From Pseudoglutamicibacter cumminsii (GTDB taxonomy: Bacteria > Actinomycetota > Actinomycetes > Actinomycetales > Micrococcaceae): a DNA stretch of 64,000 bases. The position numbers and the translations under genes were made by a program. Positions 52,353-60,456 of the stretch are shown one piece after another. How positions within the stretch are numbered: position 1 is the first letter of the stretch; each line of letters starts with the position of its first letter. The notes beneath the pieces are model-generated. The model was not told the DNA's origin. It saw nothing but the letters and a program-made list of their open reading frames with translations, and searched no databases. The stretch covers positions 62,001-126,000 of the forward strand of contig NZ_QFWG01000001.1 of assembly GCF_003143995.1 (NCBI RefSeq). The letters run 5' to 3'.

Positions 52353-53633
52353 GTGAGCTTCGATGTTGTAGATCTCGATCAGAGTAGTTCGGCGAGCGCC
52401 GCAGGTTCGGATATCCGGTCGGCCGGCGAGGCCATCGTAGGAGCGATGAACAGCGTTCAGGGTCGGTGGAGCCCCATCGGCGGGCAATACATTGCGCCGG
52501 AATCCGGGCAGGTCGTCACCGCGATGGAAACTCCCACGATGACGAGCGTGCAGATCGATGAAGCCACGCAACGTGTGAAATCGGCGTTGGATTCGTATGC
52601 GTCGGCTTTGAATACCTTGAATCAGCAGCGTGAACGGATTCTGAGTAAGATCGCGCAGTACGACGCCATGAATCCACCTCCTGACGATGTTGACGCTCAG
52701 ATGGAGAAAGAACGGCTCCGTAAAGAGATCGAGTCCGACTGCCAACAACTAGCTCAAGATAAGGACAGCGCGCAGAACGCGTGCCAGGGCCAGCTGCTTG
52801 GTATCTCGGTTGCCGGGCATTCGGCATCGATGGCTGACGGGGTCGACCTTGCGAAAGCCAATGAGGCTGGCGGCAAGGTCGTCGGTAGCTTCTTCAAAAC
52901 TCTGTGGGACAAGGCTGCGCGCAACAACAGCTTCGATGGCGCGCCTGGCGTATTGCTTCAAGCGAGCCTGCTGTTTATGGACAAGTGGAAGTACACCGCC
53001 CAGGGCTTCCTGATGTCGGGACGCTGGACGACCTTGGCCAGCGGCGATACTGCGTGGAAACTGCCGACGACGTTCCAGTATCTCGCCGATAAGGGAGGTG
53101 TCGGCCTGGCCTTGATCCACAAGTTCAGCGGGTGGCAACATGGTGCCACTCCGCAAAGCTGGAATCCGATGGCGAAACCGACCACCTTCAAAGAAGGGGT
53201 CAAGGCCTTCGCCGGTCGTTCTCTGTTGAAGCTCGACGGTGCAAGCAACCGGGTTGCGTTGAACGCGGTTGACAAGCCGTTCATTGACGGTCTGAGCAAG
53301 GCAAGCAAGACTATTTCGCGCGTCGGAACGGGAGTTAGTTTCGTAACGACGAGTGTTTCTAGCTGGCAAGCGGACTCTAAGACCTACCCAGGCATGGGTA
53401 ACGGCGAGAAAGCTGCTCGTGCAGGTGTCAGGGCGACGACCTCCACTGTAGGTGGCTGGGCAGGCGCCAAGACGGGCGCGGCTACAGGTGCCGCGCTGGG
53501 TTCATTCGTCGGACCAGTTGGTACCGCCGTCGGCGCAGTGGCAGGTGGCCTCATCGGCGGTGTCGTAGGTGGCAAAGCCGGCGGATGGGTGGGTGACAAA
53601 ATCATCCAGGGGGCTGAGTATGTGGCCCACTGA
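52353..53633 (+). CDS. Putative T7SS effector with C-terminal glycine zipper
   Basis: 426 residues, GTG directly after the previous stop. Residues 1-150 are an LXG/WXG-like helical hairpin (MNSVQGRWSPIGG, then a long coiled coil with NTLNQQRERILSKIAQYDAM). Residues 150-330 match no family I recognise. Residues 375-420 are a glycine zipper with repeated GxxxG spacing (GAKTGAATGAALGSFVG and onward) that should insert in membranes. The architecture resembles LXG toxins such as the streptococcal TelE, a pore former exported by T7SS. No catalytic motif is visible. Effector status is inferred; a structural or secretion role is possible. Confidence 0.65.
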   Translation: MSFDVVDLDQSSSASAAGSDIRSAGEAIVGAMNSVQGRWSPIGGQYIAPESGQVVTAMETPTMTSVQIDEATQRVKSALDSYASALNTLNQQRERILSKIAQYDAMNPPPDDVDAQMEKERLRKEIESDCQQLAQDKDSAQNACQGQLLGISVAGHSASMADGVDLAKANEAGGKVVGSFFKTLWDKAARNNSFDGAPGVLLQASLLFMDKWKYTAQGFLMSGRWTTLASGDTAWKLPTTFQYLADKGGVGLALIHKFSGWQHGATPQSWNPMAKPTTFKEGVKAFAGRSLLKLDGASNRVALNAVDKPFIDGLSKASKTISRVGTGVSFVTTSVSSWQADSKTYPGMGNGEKAARAGVRATTSTVGGWAGAKTGAATGAALGSFVGPVGTAVGAVAGGLIGGVVGGKAGGWVGDKIIQGAEYVAH

Positions 53634-53717
53634 GCTAGTGAGGCTGAGCGCGGCTCGTTAGCCTAAACCAACAAAGCTCGCGACAATGCGACGCCGATGA
53701 GAAGGACAACGAAACTC

Positions 53718-54212
53718 ATGAGCAACCCAGAGTCTGGGGTCACGATCTCTGAACATCCTGACGCACAATTCAGGCTGTCCATTCCCGACAGTTGGGACGT
53801 GGACACGTCTGGAAGTGATAAAGGAATGTTCATTTACCAGGACACGACAGCATGGGGCGGACGCTTCCATCCCAATGTTGTAGTGATCCAGAGGTCGTAC
53901 GACAACCGGCACGAGACCGAGGAAGACTACTACAAGGAAATCCTCGCAACCGATGCCGGTTTGGCAGAACAGCTAACCGAATACCGGAACATCCATCTCG
54001 GGTGGGACACCTTGGGGGACGAAGACACGCCAGCACTCCTGCGGGTCGCTTCATACCGCAATGACGAAGGTACGCCACTCATGCTGTACCAATGGCACGC
54101 TGTGCGCAGCGGCATCGAGATCAGCTTTGCAGTGACGTTCCCAACCGCGTTCTACCAAGAGTGGGCGCAACCGGCATGGCTCTGGTCGAAGGATTTCGAA
54201 TGGACAGTGTAG
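53718..54212 (+). CDS. LpqN/Mog1-fold-like cytoplasmic protein
   Basis: 164 residues from the ATG at 53718 (GAGAAGGA about 12 bases upstream; an ATG seven codons earlier is in frame). No signal peptide or membrane segment. Pattern F-R-L-S-I-P-D-S-W-D-V near the N-terminus, GMFIYQD and FHPNVVVIQRS resemble DUF1795/LpqN-type proteins of the Mog1/PsbP fold, some of which are found near ESX genes as chaperone-like factors. The assignment is tentative. It overlaps the next gene by 13 bp. Confidence 0.55.
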   Translation: MSNPESGVTISEHPDAQFRLSIPDSWDVDTSGSDKGMFIYQDTTAWGGRFHPNVVVIQRSYDNRHETEEDYYKEILATDAGLAEQLTEYRNIHLGWDTLGDEDTPALLRVASYRNDEGTPLMLYQWHAVRSGIEISFAVTFPTAFYQEWAQPAWLWSKDFEWTV

Positions 54213-54979
54213 ATACGAGTCAAGAAGAACAGCAGCTAGCGATCGTGTTGCCTCGCCACCAGTTCAGTGAACTGGTCAGCGGGACTTTCGAAGGCGAAGG
54301 CCCCACGATCCATGATGTCGCCGATGAGCGTGTACTTGACGACGGAAAAGCGCCATCACAGTACACACTGTTTTGGCACGTCTACACGACCTATCGGAGC
54401 TTCGCGCTCATCGAAAGGCTGCGTCCAGACGGTACCGAGAACAGGGTTTACCTCTGGATCGGCCCCGAAGGCATCGTCGTTGCAGGTGACAACCAGACGG
54501 AAAGCACCGTAACGATGGTCGCTGCCGAGCTCGATAGCCGTTTCACCTTCCTGATTGACGGCATGGTTTTGGGCCGGCGCGATTTCCCTCGCGAATATGA
54601 GCCGGGCTACGGAGTCATCCAGCAGAAGGACATCATGAATGTCATGTCGCCGGATCTCTCCGCAGCAGACAGAGGAGCATCCGCGAGGAGACTCGCTGAA
54701 TCGGTGAGCCATGTTCAACCAGAGATGGCTCAAGACCTTGTGGATGGACAGTTTGAGGCGATTTCCATCGTTGTGGAATGGCCAGCGGGTTCCCGGAACG
54801 AGACCCATAGCCTCGTCTACCTGGACACTCCGCACGGCTACCTTCTGTACAACACGGAACGTCACATGATGCGCAAAGAACATCAGCTTGAGCCTGCGCC
54901 GGGCTGGTATGTTCTCGCGCAGGCCGTGAGCCTGCTTCCGCCTGAAGAGCTCATCGCTTCGTGGCAGGAGCAAGGCTAG
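54200..54979 (+). CDS. Uncharacterised soluble protein of the ESX locus (EspG-like?)
   Basis: 259 residues from the ATG at 54200, AAGGA seven bases upstream, overlapping the previous gene. Soluble alpha/beta protein with no signal. The size, the acidic N-terminus (VLPRHQFSELVSGTF) and position next to secreted helical proteins recall the EspG chaperones of ESX systems, but I see no diagnostic motif, so this stays a hypothesis. Other visible segments: VYLWIGPEGIVVAGDN and TAL-like IASWQEQG at the end. Confidence 0.5.
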   Translation: MDSVDTSQEEQQLAIVLPRHQFSELVSGTFEGEGPTIHDVADERVLDDGKAPSQYTLFWHVYTTYRSFALIERLRPDGTENRVYLWIGPEGIVVAGDNQTESTVTMVAAELDSRFTFLIDGMVLGRRDFPREYEPGYGVIQQKDIMNVMSPDLSAADRGASARRLAESVSHVQPEMAQDLVDGQFEAISIVVEWPAGSRNETHSLVYLDTPHGYLLYNTERHMMRKEHQLEPAPGWYVLAQAVSLLPPEELIASWQEQG

Positions 54980-55003
54980 AGATTCAAGACTAGGGATCCA
55001 AGA
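54976..55003. repeat. 14-bp tandem repeat over the stop codon
   Basis: CTAGAGATTCAAGA and CTAGGGATCCAAGA follow each other; the first contains the TAG stop of the 54200 gene. A third, partial TTAGGGG copy follows. Confidence 0.7.
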
Positions 55004-55026
55004 TTAGGGGACGGCGGTAACGGACT

Positions 55027-55482
55027 ATGGGAGATACGCTTCTCTTCTCCGCAATAGTCATTGCCACGATCGTGTACTGGATCATCTACGTCAAGGATGT
55101 GCGTAAGCCGCAATCTGACACGTGGTATCAAGACGTGTGGAGCATCTCGAGTCTCTACGTGTTTCCCTATGGTTCTCTGATCATAGGTTCGGCCTCAGCC
55201 CTCGGACTGTTCGCCCAGATTAACATTCCAGAGACCATCGCGTTCTGGCTCTACGAGCTTCCGTTGCTGTTGGTCTTCATCACCGGCGGCATCGGGTTTC
55301 TCGGCGCTATGGGTATTCCGCTTCCTTACCCCTTTACCCCGAAATGGGTCGTGAAGAAACGTAAACAAGAGCGAGCGAAGTCCCGGGCACGACGTGCAGA
55401 ACGTAAACAGAAACGAGAGGCTGCGAAACGAGAGGCTGTGAAACGTGAGGAACGTCGGGAGATGACCTCAAACATGAGTTGA
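55027..55482 (+). CDS. Small membrane protein, candidate immunity protein
   Basis: 151 residues with three membrane helices (about 4-22, 45-66 and 72-97) and a strongly basic, Ala/Lys/Arg/Glu coiled tail (55330-55480). It is the last gene of the effector operon. Immunity to membrane-active bacterial toxins is often provided by small membrane proteins encoded downstream, hence the proposal. The tail contains a 15-bp tandem repeat encoding REAAK/REAVK/REERR. An alternative is a structural membrane component. Confidence 0.6.
   Translation: MGDTLLFSAIVIATIVYWIIYVKDVRKPQSDTWYQDVWSISSLYVFPYGSLIIGSASALGLFAQINIPETIAFWLYELPLLLVFITGGIGFLGAMGIPLPYPFTPKWVVKKRKQERAKSRARRAERKQKREAAKREAVKREERREMTSNMS
55414..55458. 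repeat. 15-bp coding repeat in the membrane-protein tail
   Basis: Three in-frame units starting at 55414, 55429 and 55444 encode REAAK, REAVK and REERR. Confidence 0.8.
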
Positions 55483-55497
55483 TATCCGCTCAGTATC

Positions 55498-55529
55498 GTG
55501 GGCGCTCAGGTGAAAACCTGGGCGCCCAC
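55498..55529. terminator. Hairpin between the ESX operon and the methyltransferase gene
   Basis: GTGGGCGCTCAGG pairs with CCTGGGCGCCCAC with one mismatch and a TGAAAA loop; it separates convergent genes. Confidence 0.75.
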
Positions 55530-55583
55530 AACGTTTAACTCGAAATGTCGTTGGGAGCCGGCTCCTGAACTGGCCGGGGAACC

Positions 55584-56867
55584 CTAGACCCGGGTTTCCG
55601 TCACCGTGAACGTCGCATCACGGCCCAGCTGCCGAGTCTGCCCGATGTTCTCGCGCAGAAACGCCCGGTACCGCAAGTGAGAATTCCACACAGCGATGAT
55701 GCGGCCGCCTCGGCCCGCGATCTCACGAGCCGCAAACAACAACTTCTCGCCAATAGCACGTTCCACCACAGCACCCTGGTGGAACGGTGGATTCACCAAA
55801 ACAAGACGAGGCGAGTACGGCTTATCAGGACGCCCCGCATCGGGAGGCCTCTCATCGTCCGCCGGCAATAAGTGCTCACCCGCGTCAGACGCGACCGCCC
55901 GCACCTGGCCAGCGACACCAGAGGAGTCCGCGCTCCTGAGGGTCGCCGCAACGGCGGCAGCGGAATCGTCCGTGGCCTCAACGTGAGCATCCGGCCAGCG
56001 ACGCGCAGCCCACACTGCAATGGTCCCGTTACCGCAACCGAGGTCCACAACCTCCTGGCCGGGCTCGGGATCGATGTCGTGATCCGAGATCGCTTCGAGC
56101 ATGAACGCCGTGCCAGGATCGAGGCGGTTCTGCCCAAACAGCCTGGCATCCCCGTGGAGCGTAACCTTGCTACCCGCAACCAGGACACTGCGCGGCTGAG
56201 GGGACAAGACCTTCCGAGCCGCATCGGCATCCATCTGACGAGCCTCAACCGAAACCTTCAAGACACGCGACTTCTTGCGCCCACGCTGCGGCTGAACCGG
56301 ACCTAACCAATGCTCAAGAGGCTTGTTCATCGCCGGGGTCATGTGCTTGTCGCGGCCACCGGCCCACACCGTCGCGCCATCCGCCAAGAGCTCGCGCAAC
56401 GCAACAGCCCAGTACTCAACCTCGGCAACAGATCGCGGCAACTGCCATAAAACCAACCGGAACCCGCCATCGGGGGTCGCGGCCGCCTCGGCCACCTCAT
56501 CTAGTGACGTGAAGGCAGAGAAGCCATCAATGTTGAGGTCCGTGGCGTTGGCCTTCAGCGCAGTAAGCAAAGCGACCGAATCCTGAACCGTGACAACCCC
56601 ACGCACCCCGGCCTCGATAAGGCCCAGGGTCAGCGCGCCATAGCGATCGCCCAGGACCAAGATGCGGTCCCCAGTCAGACCTTCGGCCTCTACCTGGGCC
56701 AGGGCGTGTTCCAAGAGAAGCTGATCGGTCGCATCCCACGCACGTAATTCGGGGGACTCGATGTCCGGCCACCGCCGCAACGAACCCCAACTCGCAGGAA
56801 CCTGCTGTGCGCCGCTACCGGCTGCTGAGCCCTGAACACCGGTCGCTGTGCCTCGATTCCGTGTCAT
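55584..56867 (-). CDS. RsmC/RlmG-like rRNA guanine-N2 methyltransferase
   Basis: 427 residues from the ATG at 56867, which overlaps the yigZ stop (ATGA). It has the double-domain layout of RsmC/RlmG: an N-terminal degenerate Rossmann domain (ILVLGDRYGALTL) and a C-terminal catalytic one with VVDLGCGNGTIAVWAA and the VLVNPPFHQG motif, typical of exocyclic amino methylation of guanine in rRNA. Exact target base unknown. About 30 residues in the middle (APDDERPPDAGRP region) are a loop insertion. Confidence 0.88.
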   Translation of the reverse strand: MTRNRGTATGVQGSAAGSGAQQVPASWGSLRRWPDIESPELRAWDATDQLLLEHALAQVEAEGLTGDRILVLGDRYGALTLGLIEAGVRGVVTVQDSVALLTALKANATDLNIDGFSAFTSLDEVAEAAATPDGGFRLVLWQLPRSVAEVEYWAVALRELLADGATVWAGGRDKHMTPAMNKPLEHWLGPVQPQRGRKKSRVLKVSVEARQMDADAARKVLSPQPRSVLVAGSKVTLHGDARLFGQNRLDPGTAFMLEAISDHDIDPEPGQEVVDLGCGNGTIAVWAARRWPDAHVEATDDSAAAVAATLRSADSSGVAGQVRAVASDAGEHLLPADDERPPDAGRPDKPYSPRLVLVNPPFHQGAVVERAIGEKLLFAAREIAGRGGRIIAVWNSHLRYRAFLRENIGQTRQLGRDATFTVTETRV

Positions 56868-57556
56868 TGCGCCCACACCGCCCGTCCTTCGGCGATTTCG
56901 GCCTCGCCGGCGAAGGCCGTCTGCAACGCGGCCCGCGCACCGCCGATGCCGTCCTCCGAATCCGTGACAGCGATCGTGATGCAACATCCGGTGGCCGAAT
57001 ATGTCGTGTCCAACAACGTGTACCCCAGGCCGCGCATCACATGCTCGGCGCGCCCGGCCTGTGCCATATCCACCGTGACCAAGAGTTCTCGCTGACGGTG
57101 CCACGTCTCGAAACGCGCGCCATCCAGCGCCTGCGAAACCGAGTCCGAATACGCGCGAACCAAGCCGCCAGCACCCAACAGGATCCCACCAAACCAGCGC
57201 GTGACCACCGCGACGATGTCCGTGAGGTCGCGGCGCTCATCGGAGGTTTCACGCTGAGCTAGCGCAGTCAACATGGGGATGCCCGCGGTTCCGGCCGGTT
57301 CACCGTCATCGGAAGAGCGCTGCGTGCCCTGATCAGGGCCCAGAACAAACGCCGAGCAGTGGTGGCGGGCATCGTGGAACGCGCGGCGCTGCTCCTCGAT
57401 CACAGCGCGGGCGTCGTCTTCGGTGCGCACGGGAGCCAGGACGGTGCGGAACACGGAACGTTGAATCTCGATCTCGTGCACGTGTTCAGCCGCCAAACGC
57501 GTAAAGCAGGAGGCCCGCACGTGCGGGTCAGCAAGCTCAATCGGGGAGGAAGTCAT
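56864..57556 (-). CDS. YigZ/IMPACT family protein
   Basis: 230 residues from the ATG at 57556; TAGACT seven bases upstream favours this start over the in-frame TTG seven codons earlier. The family signature RSSDDGEPAGTAGIPM is clear, followed by TRWFGGILLGAGGLVRAYSDSV. YigZ has an IMPACT-type N-terminal domain and a second ferredoxin-like domain; the bacterial role is unclear, possibly RNA-related or regulatory. It overlaps the methyltransferase gene by 4 bp. Confidence 0.93.
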   Translation of the reverse strand: MTSSPIELADPHVRASCFTRLAAEHVHEIEIQRSVFRTVLAPVRTEDDARAVIEEQRRAFHDARHHCSAFVLGPDQGTQRSSDDGEPAGTAGIPMLTALAQRETSDERRDLTDIVAVVTRWFGGILLGAGGLVRAYSDSVSQALDGARFETWHRQRELLVTVDMAQAGRAEHVMRGLGYTLLDTTYSATGCCITIAVTDSEDGIGGARAALQTAFAGEAEIAEGRAVWAQ

Positions 57557-57563
57557 CGTTTCC

Positions 57564-57569
57564 AGTCTA
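57564..57569 (-). promoter_or_regulatory. -10 box of yigZ (leaderless)
   Basis: TAGACT on the minus strand seven bases before the ATG at 57556. Confidence 0.45.
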
Positions 57570-57591
57570 GATGCCAACTACAGTGGATGAA

Positions 57592-57633
57592 GGACCCAGC
57601 GAGCGGGACCCAGCCAGCAGGACTGAGCACTCA
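57592..57633. repeat. Three-unit 14-bp repeat upstream of coaE
   Basis: GGACCCAGCGAGCG, GGACCCAGCCAGCA and GGACTGAGCACTCA follow each other between the divergent yigZ and coaE genes. Confidence 0.8.
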
Positions 57634-57643
57634 TGGAGGCAAC

Positions 57644-58291
57644 GTGACGGATCAGCCGAGTAACAACCCGCGCATCGGGCTCACAGGCGGGATCGCGGCA
57701 GGAAAGTCGACCGTTGCGCGGCGGCTCGCTGAGGAGCACGGCGCACTCATCATCGATGCGGACGCGATCGTGCGCAAGCTACAAGAGCCGGGAGGTCGTG
57801 GGCTGGCGGCGATCGTCGCGGAGTTCGGTAACGACATGCTGACCGCGGACGGCACCCTGGATAGGGCGCGGCTCGGTGCCTTGGTCTTCAACGACGAGGG
57901 TGCCCGGGCGCGCCTGAATGCGATCATCCACCCGATGGTGCGGGAAGAAGCGCAGCGGATCGCTGACTCTGCAACGCCGGGGCAGCTGATCATCGAGGAC
58001 ATCCCGCTGCTGGTTGAAAGCGGGCAGGCGGGCCGCTTCGATCACGTGATGGTGGTCGAGGCTCCGCTTATGGAACGGGTGCGCCGCATGGTCGAAGACC
58101 GCGGGATGCACGAGGACGATGCCCACGCCCGCATCAAGGCGCAGGCGACGGATGAACAGCGGCGTGAAGTTGCAACGCATGTGCTGGTCAATCACGGCTC
58201 GGTGGATGAACTGCATCAAGCGGTCGATGCGGCGGTCGCCACGATTCTCGCGGTGCCGCGTGACGCTGATAGCGGCAGGGGTACCGACTAG
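57644..58291 (+). CDS. coaE: Dephospho-CoA kinase
   Basis: 215 residues from a GTG at 57644 with GGAGG four bases upstream; the open frame extends upstream but overlaps yigZ. The P-loop is LTGGIAAGKST, then DADAIVRKLQEPG (substrate site) and the lid region RRMVEDRGM. It phosphorylates dephospho-CoA in the last step of CoA synthesis. It ends 9 bases before uvrB, whose -10 box overlaps the coaE stop. Confidence 0.95.
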   Translation: MTDQPSNNPRIGLTGGIAAGKSTVARRLAEEHGALIIDADAIVRKLQEPGGRGLAAIVAEFGNDMLTADGTLDRARLGALVFNDEGARARLNAIIHPMVREEAQRIADSATPGQLIIEDIPLLVESGQAGRFDHVMVVEAPLMERVRRMVEDRGMHEDDAHARIKAQATDEQRREVATHVLVNHGSVDELHQAVDAAVATILAVPRDADSGRGTD

Positions 58292-58294
58292 GCT
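58289..58294 (+). promoter_or_regulatory. -10 box of uvrB (leaderless)
   Basis: TAGGCT six bases before the ATG at 58301. It includes the TAG stop codon of coaE. Confidence 0.5.
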
Positions 58295-58300
58295 TAACGC

Positions 58301-60391
58301 ATGTCGTTGGCGCAGAAAATTGATCGTGTCGTCCACCCGTTCGAGGTGGTTTCCGAATTCGAGCCCGCAGGGGATCAGCCGCAAGCGATCGCGGAGCTCA
58401 AGCAGCGTATCGAAGGCGGGGAGAAGGACGTCGTCCTACTCGGTGCTACCGGTACCGGTAAGTCAGCGACCGCCGCATGGCTCATCGAAGCGGTGCAACG
58501 ACCAACCCTTGTCTTGGTGCAGAACAAGACGCTTGCCGCGCAGCTCGCAAACGAGCTACGGCACCTGCTACCGAATAATGCGGTCGAATACTTCGTCTCG
58601 TACTACGACTACTACCAGCCTGAAGCGTACGTGCCGCAGACCGATACGTTCATCGAGAAGGACTCCTCGATCAACGAGGAAGTCGAACGGCTGCGTCACT
58701 CCGCAACCAACGCGCTGCTGACCCGCCGCGACTGCGTCGTCGTATCCACCGTCTCCTGTATCTACGGCCTCGGTACGCCTGAGGAATACATCAAGCAGAT
58801 GGTGACCCTCAAGGTCGGCCAGGAGCTGGACCGCGACCAGATGTTGCGCCAGTTCGTGCAGATGCAGTACACCCGCAACGACGTGGACTTCCACCGCGGA
58901 ACGTTCCGCGTACGCGGAGATACGGTTGAGATCATCCCGATGTACGAAGAGCTCGCGGTGCGCGTCGAATTCTTTGGGGATGAGATCGAATCGATCCAGA
59001 CCCTGAACCCGATCACGGGCGATGTGGTGCGCGACGAAAACGAAATGTACATCTTCCCGGCCTCTCACTATGTGGCCGGCGATGACCGCATGCACCAGGC
59101 GATCGGAACCATCGAGGACGAGCTGCGTGAGCGTCTGCAAGAGCTAGAGAGCCAAAACAAGCTTGTTGAAGCTCAGCGTTTGCGGATGCGCACGACCTAC
59201 GACCTCGAAATGATGCAGCAGATGGGCTTCTGCAACGGCATCGAGAACTATTCACGCCACATCGACGGCCGTGAAGCCGGTTCCGCGCCGCACTGCTTGC
59301 TGGATTACTTCCCGGACGACTTCCTGCTCATCATCGACGAGTCCCACGTGACTGTCCCGCAGATCGGCGGAATGTACGAAGGTGACATGTCCCGCAAGCG
59401 GACCCTCGTTGAGCACGGCTTCCGCCTGCCTTCAGCAATGGATAACCGCCCCCTCAAGTGGGACGAGTTCCTCGAACGCATCGGCCAGACCGTCTACTTG
59501 TCCGCAACGCCAGGTAAGTATGAGCTGTCCCAGGCTGACGGCTACGTCGAACAGATCATTCGCCCAACCGGCTTGGTTGACCCGAAGATCACGGTCAAAC
59601 CAACCAAGGGCCAGATCGATGACCTCCTGGGTGAGATTAACGAACGCGTTGCCCGCAATGAACGCGTACTCGTGACGACGCTGACCAAGCGGATGGCCGA
59701 AGACCTCACCGACTACCTCGCCGAAAACGGGGTCAAAGTCGAATATCTCCACTCAGACGTCGACACCCTACGCCGCGTCGAGCTACTCACCGAGCTACGC
59801 ATGGGTACCTTCGATGTGCTCGTCGGCATCAACCTGCTCCGTGAGGGCCTCGACCTCCCCGAGGTTTCGCTCGTCGCGATCCTGGACGCAGACAAGGAAG
59901 GCTTCCTGCGCTCCACAACCTCGCTCATCCAGACCATCGGCCGTGCCGCACGTAACGTCAACGGCGAAGTACACATGTACGCCGACACCATGACCGACTC
60001 GATGAAACAAGCAATCGAAGAGACCGAACGCCGCCGCGAAATCCAGATAGCGCACAATGAGAAACACGGGATCACCCCGGCACCGCTCAAGAAGAAGATC
60101 GCGGACATCACCGAACAGCTCGCTCGCGAAGACGCTGACACCAACGAACTACTCAGCAACTTCGATTACGGCGCCGGCCACCGCGGCTACAACGCACTAC
60201 AAGACGACAAGAAGACGGATGCGCGCGGCACCATCGCCGCACCAAGCGAAGACCTCGCAACGCTCATCGCGCAACTCTCCGAGCAGATGCACGCGGCAGC
60301 CGCCGACCTCCAGTTCGAACTTGCAGCACGCCTACGCGATGAAGTCGCCGACCTGAAAAAGGAATTGCGCGCCATGAAGTCGGCCGAATAA
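58301..60391 (+). CDS. uvrB: Excinuclease ABC subunit B
   Basis: 696 residues, full length. Helicase motifs include Walker [15 protein letters not shown], the beta-hairpin [21 protein letters not shown]-type stretch (58603-58665) that clamps damaged [22 protein letters not shown] and the RGREGLD-like [11 protein letters not shown] region, with [10 protein letters not shown] as motif VI. A UVR coiled coil closes the C-terminus ([16 protein letters not shown]). It verifies lesions and recruits UvrC in nucleotide excision repair. The preceding TAGGCT box suggests its own promoter besides read-through from coaE. Confidence 0.98.
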   Translation: MSLAQKIDRVVHPFEVVSEFEPAGDQPQAIAELKQRIEGGEKDVVLLGATGTGKSATAAWLIEAVQRPTLVLVQNKTLAAQLANELRHLLPNNAVEYFVSYYDYYQPEAYVPQTDTFIEKDSSINEEVERLRHSATNALLTRRDCVVVSTVSCIYGLGTPEEYIKQMVTLKVGQELDRDQMLRQFVQMQYTRNDVDFHRGTFRVRGDTVEIIPMYEELAVRVEFFGDEIESIQTLNPITGDVVRDENEMYIFPASHYVAGDDRMHQAIGTIEDELRERLQELESQNKLVEAQRLRMRTTYDLEMMQQMGFCNGIENYSRHIDGREAGSAPHCLLDYFPDDFLLIIDESHVTVPQIGGMYEGDMSRKRTLVEHGFRLPSAMDNRPLKWDEFLERIGQTVYLSATPGKYELSQADGYVEQIIRPTGLVDPKITVKPTKGQIDDLLGEINERVARNERVLVTTLTKRMAEDLTDYLAENGVKVEYLHSDVDTLRRVELLTELRMGTFDVLVGINLLREGLDLPEVSLVAILDADKEGFLRSTTSLIQTIGRAARNVNGEVHMYADTMTDSMKQAIEETERRREIQIAHNEKHGITPAPLKKKIADITEQLAREDADTNELLSNFDYGAGHRGYNALQDDKKTDARGTIAAPSEDLATLIAQLSEQMHAAAADLQFELAARLRDEVADLKKELRAMKSAE

Positions 60392-60456
60392 GCCTCCCGT
60401 AAAATTAAACGGAATATAGGATTCACCGGACCAACCGGTGATGTGGGAAGGACCAA

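Noticed and set aside
60392-60456. Manganese riboswitch before terC
   Set aside because: The leader is only 65 bases and lacks the conserved yybP-ykoY loops; only a 6-bp hairpin is present.
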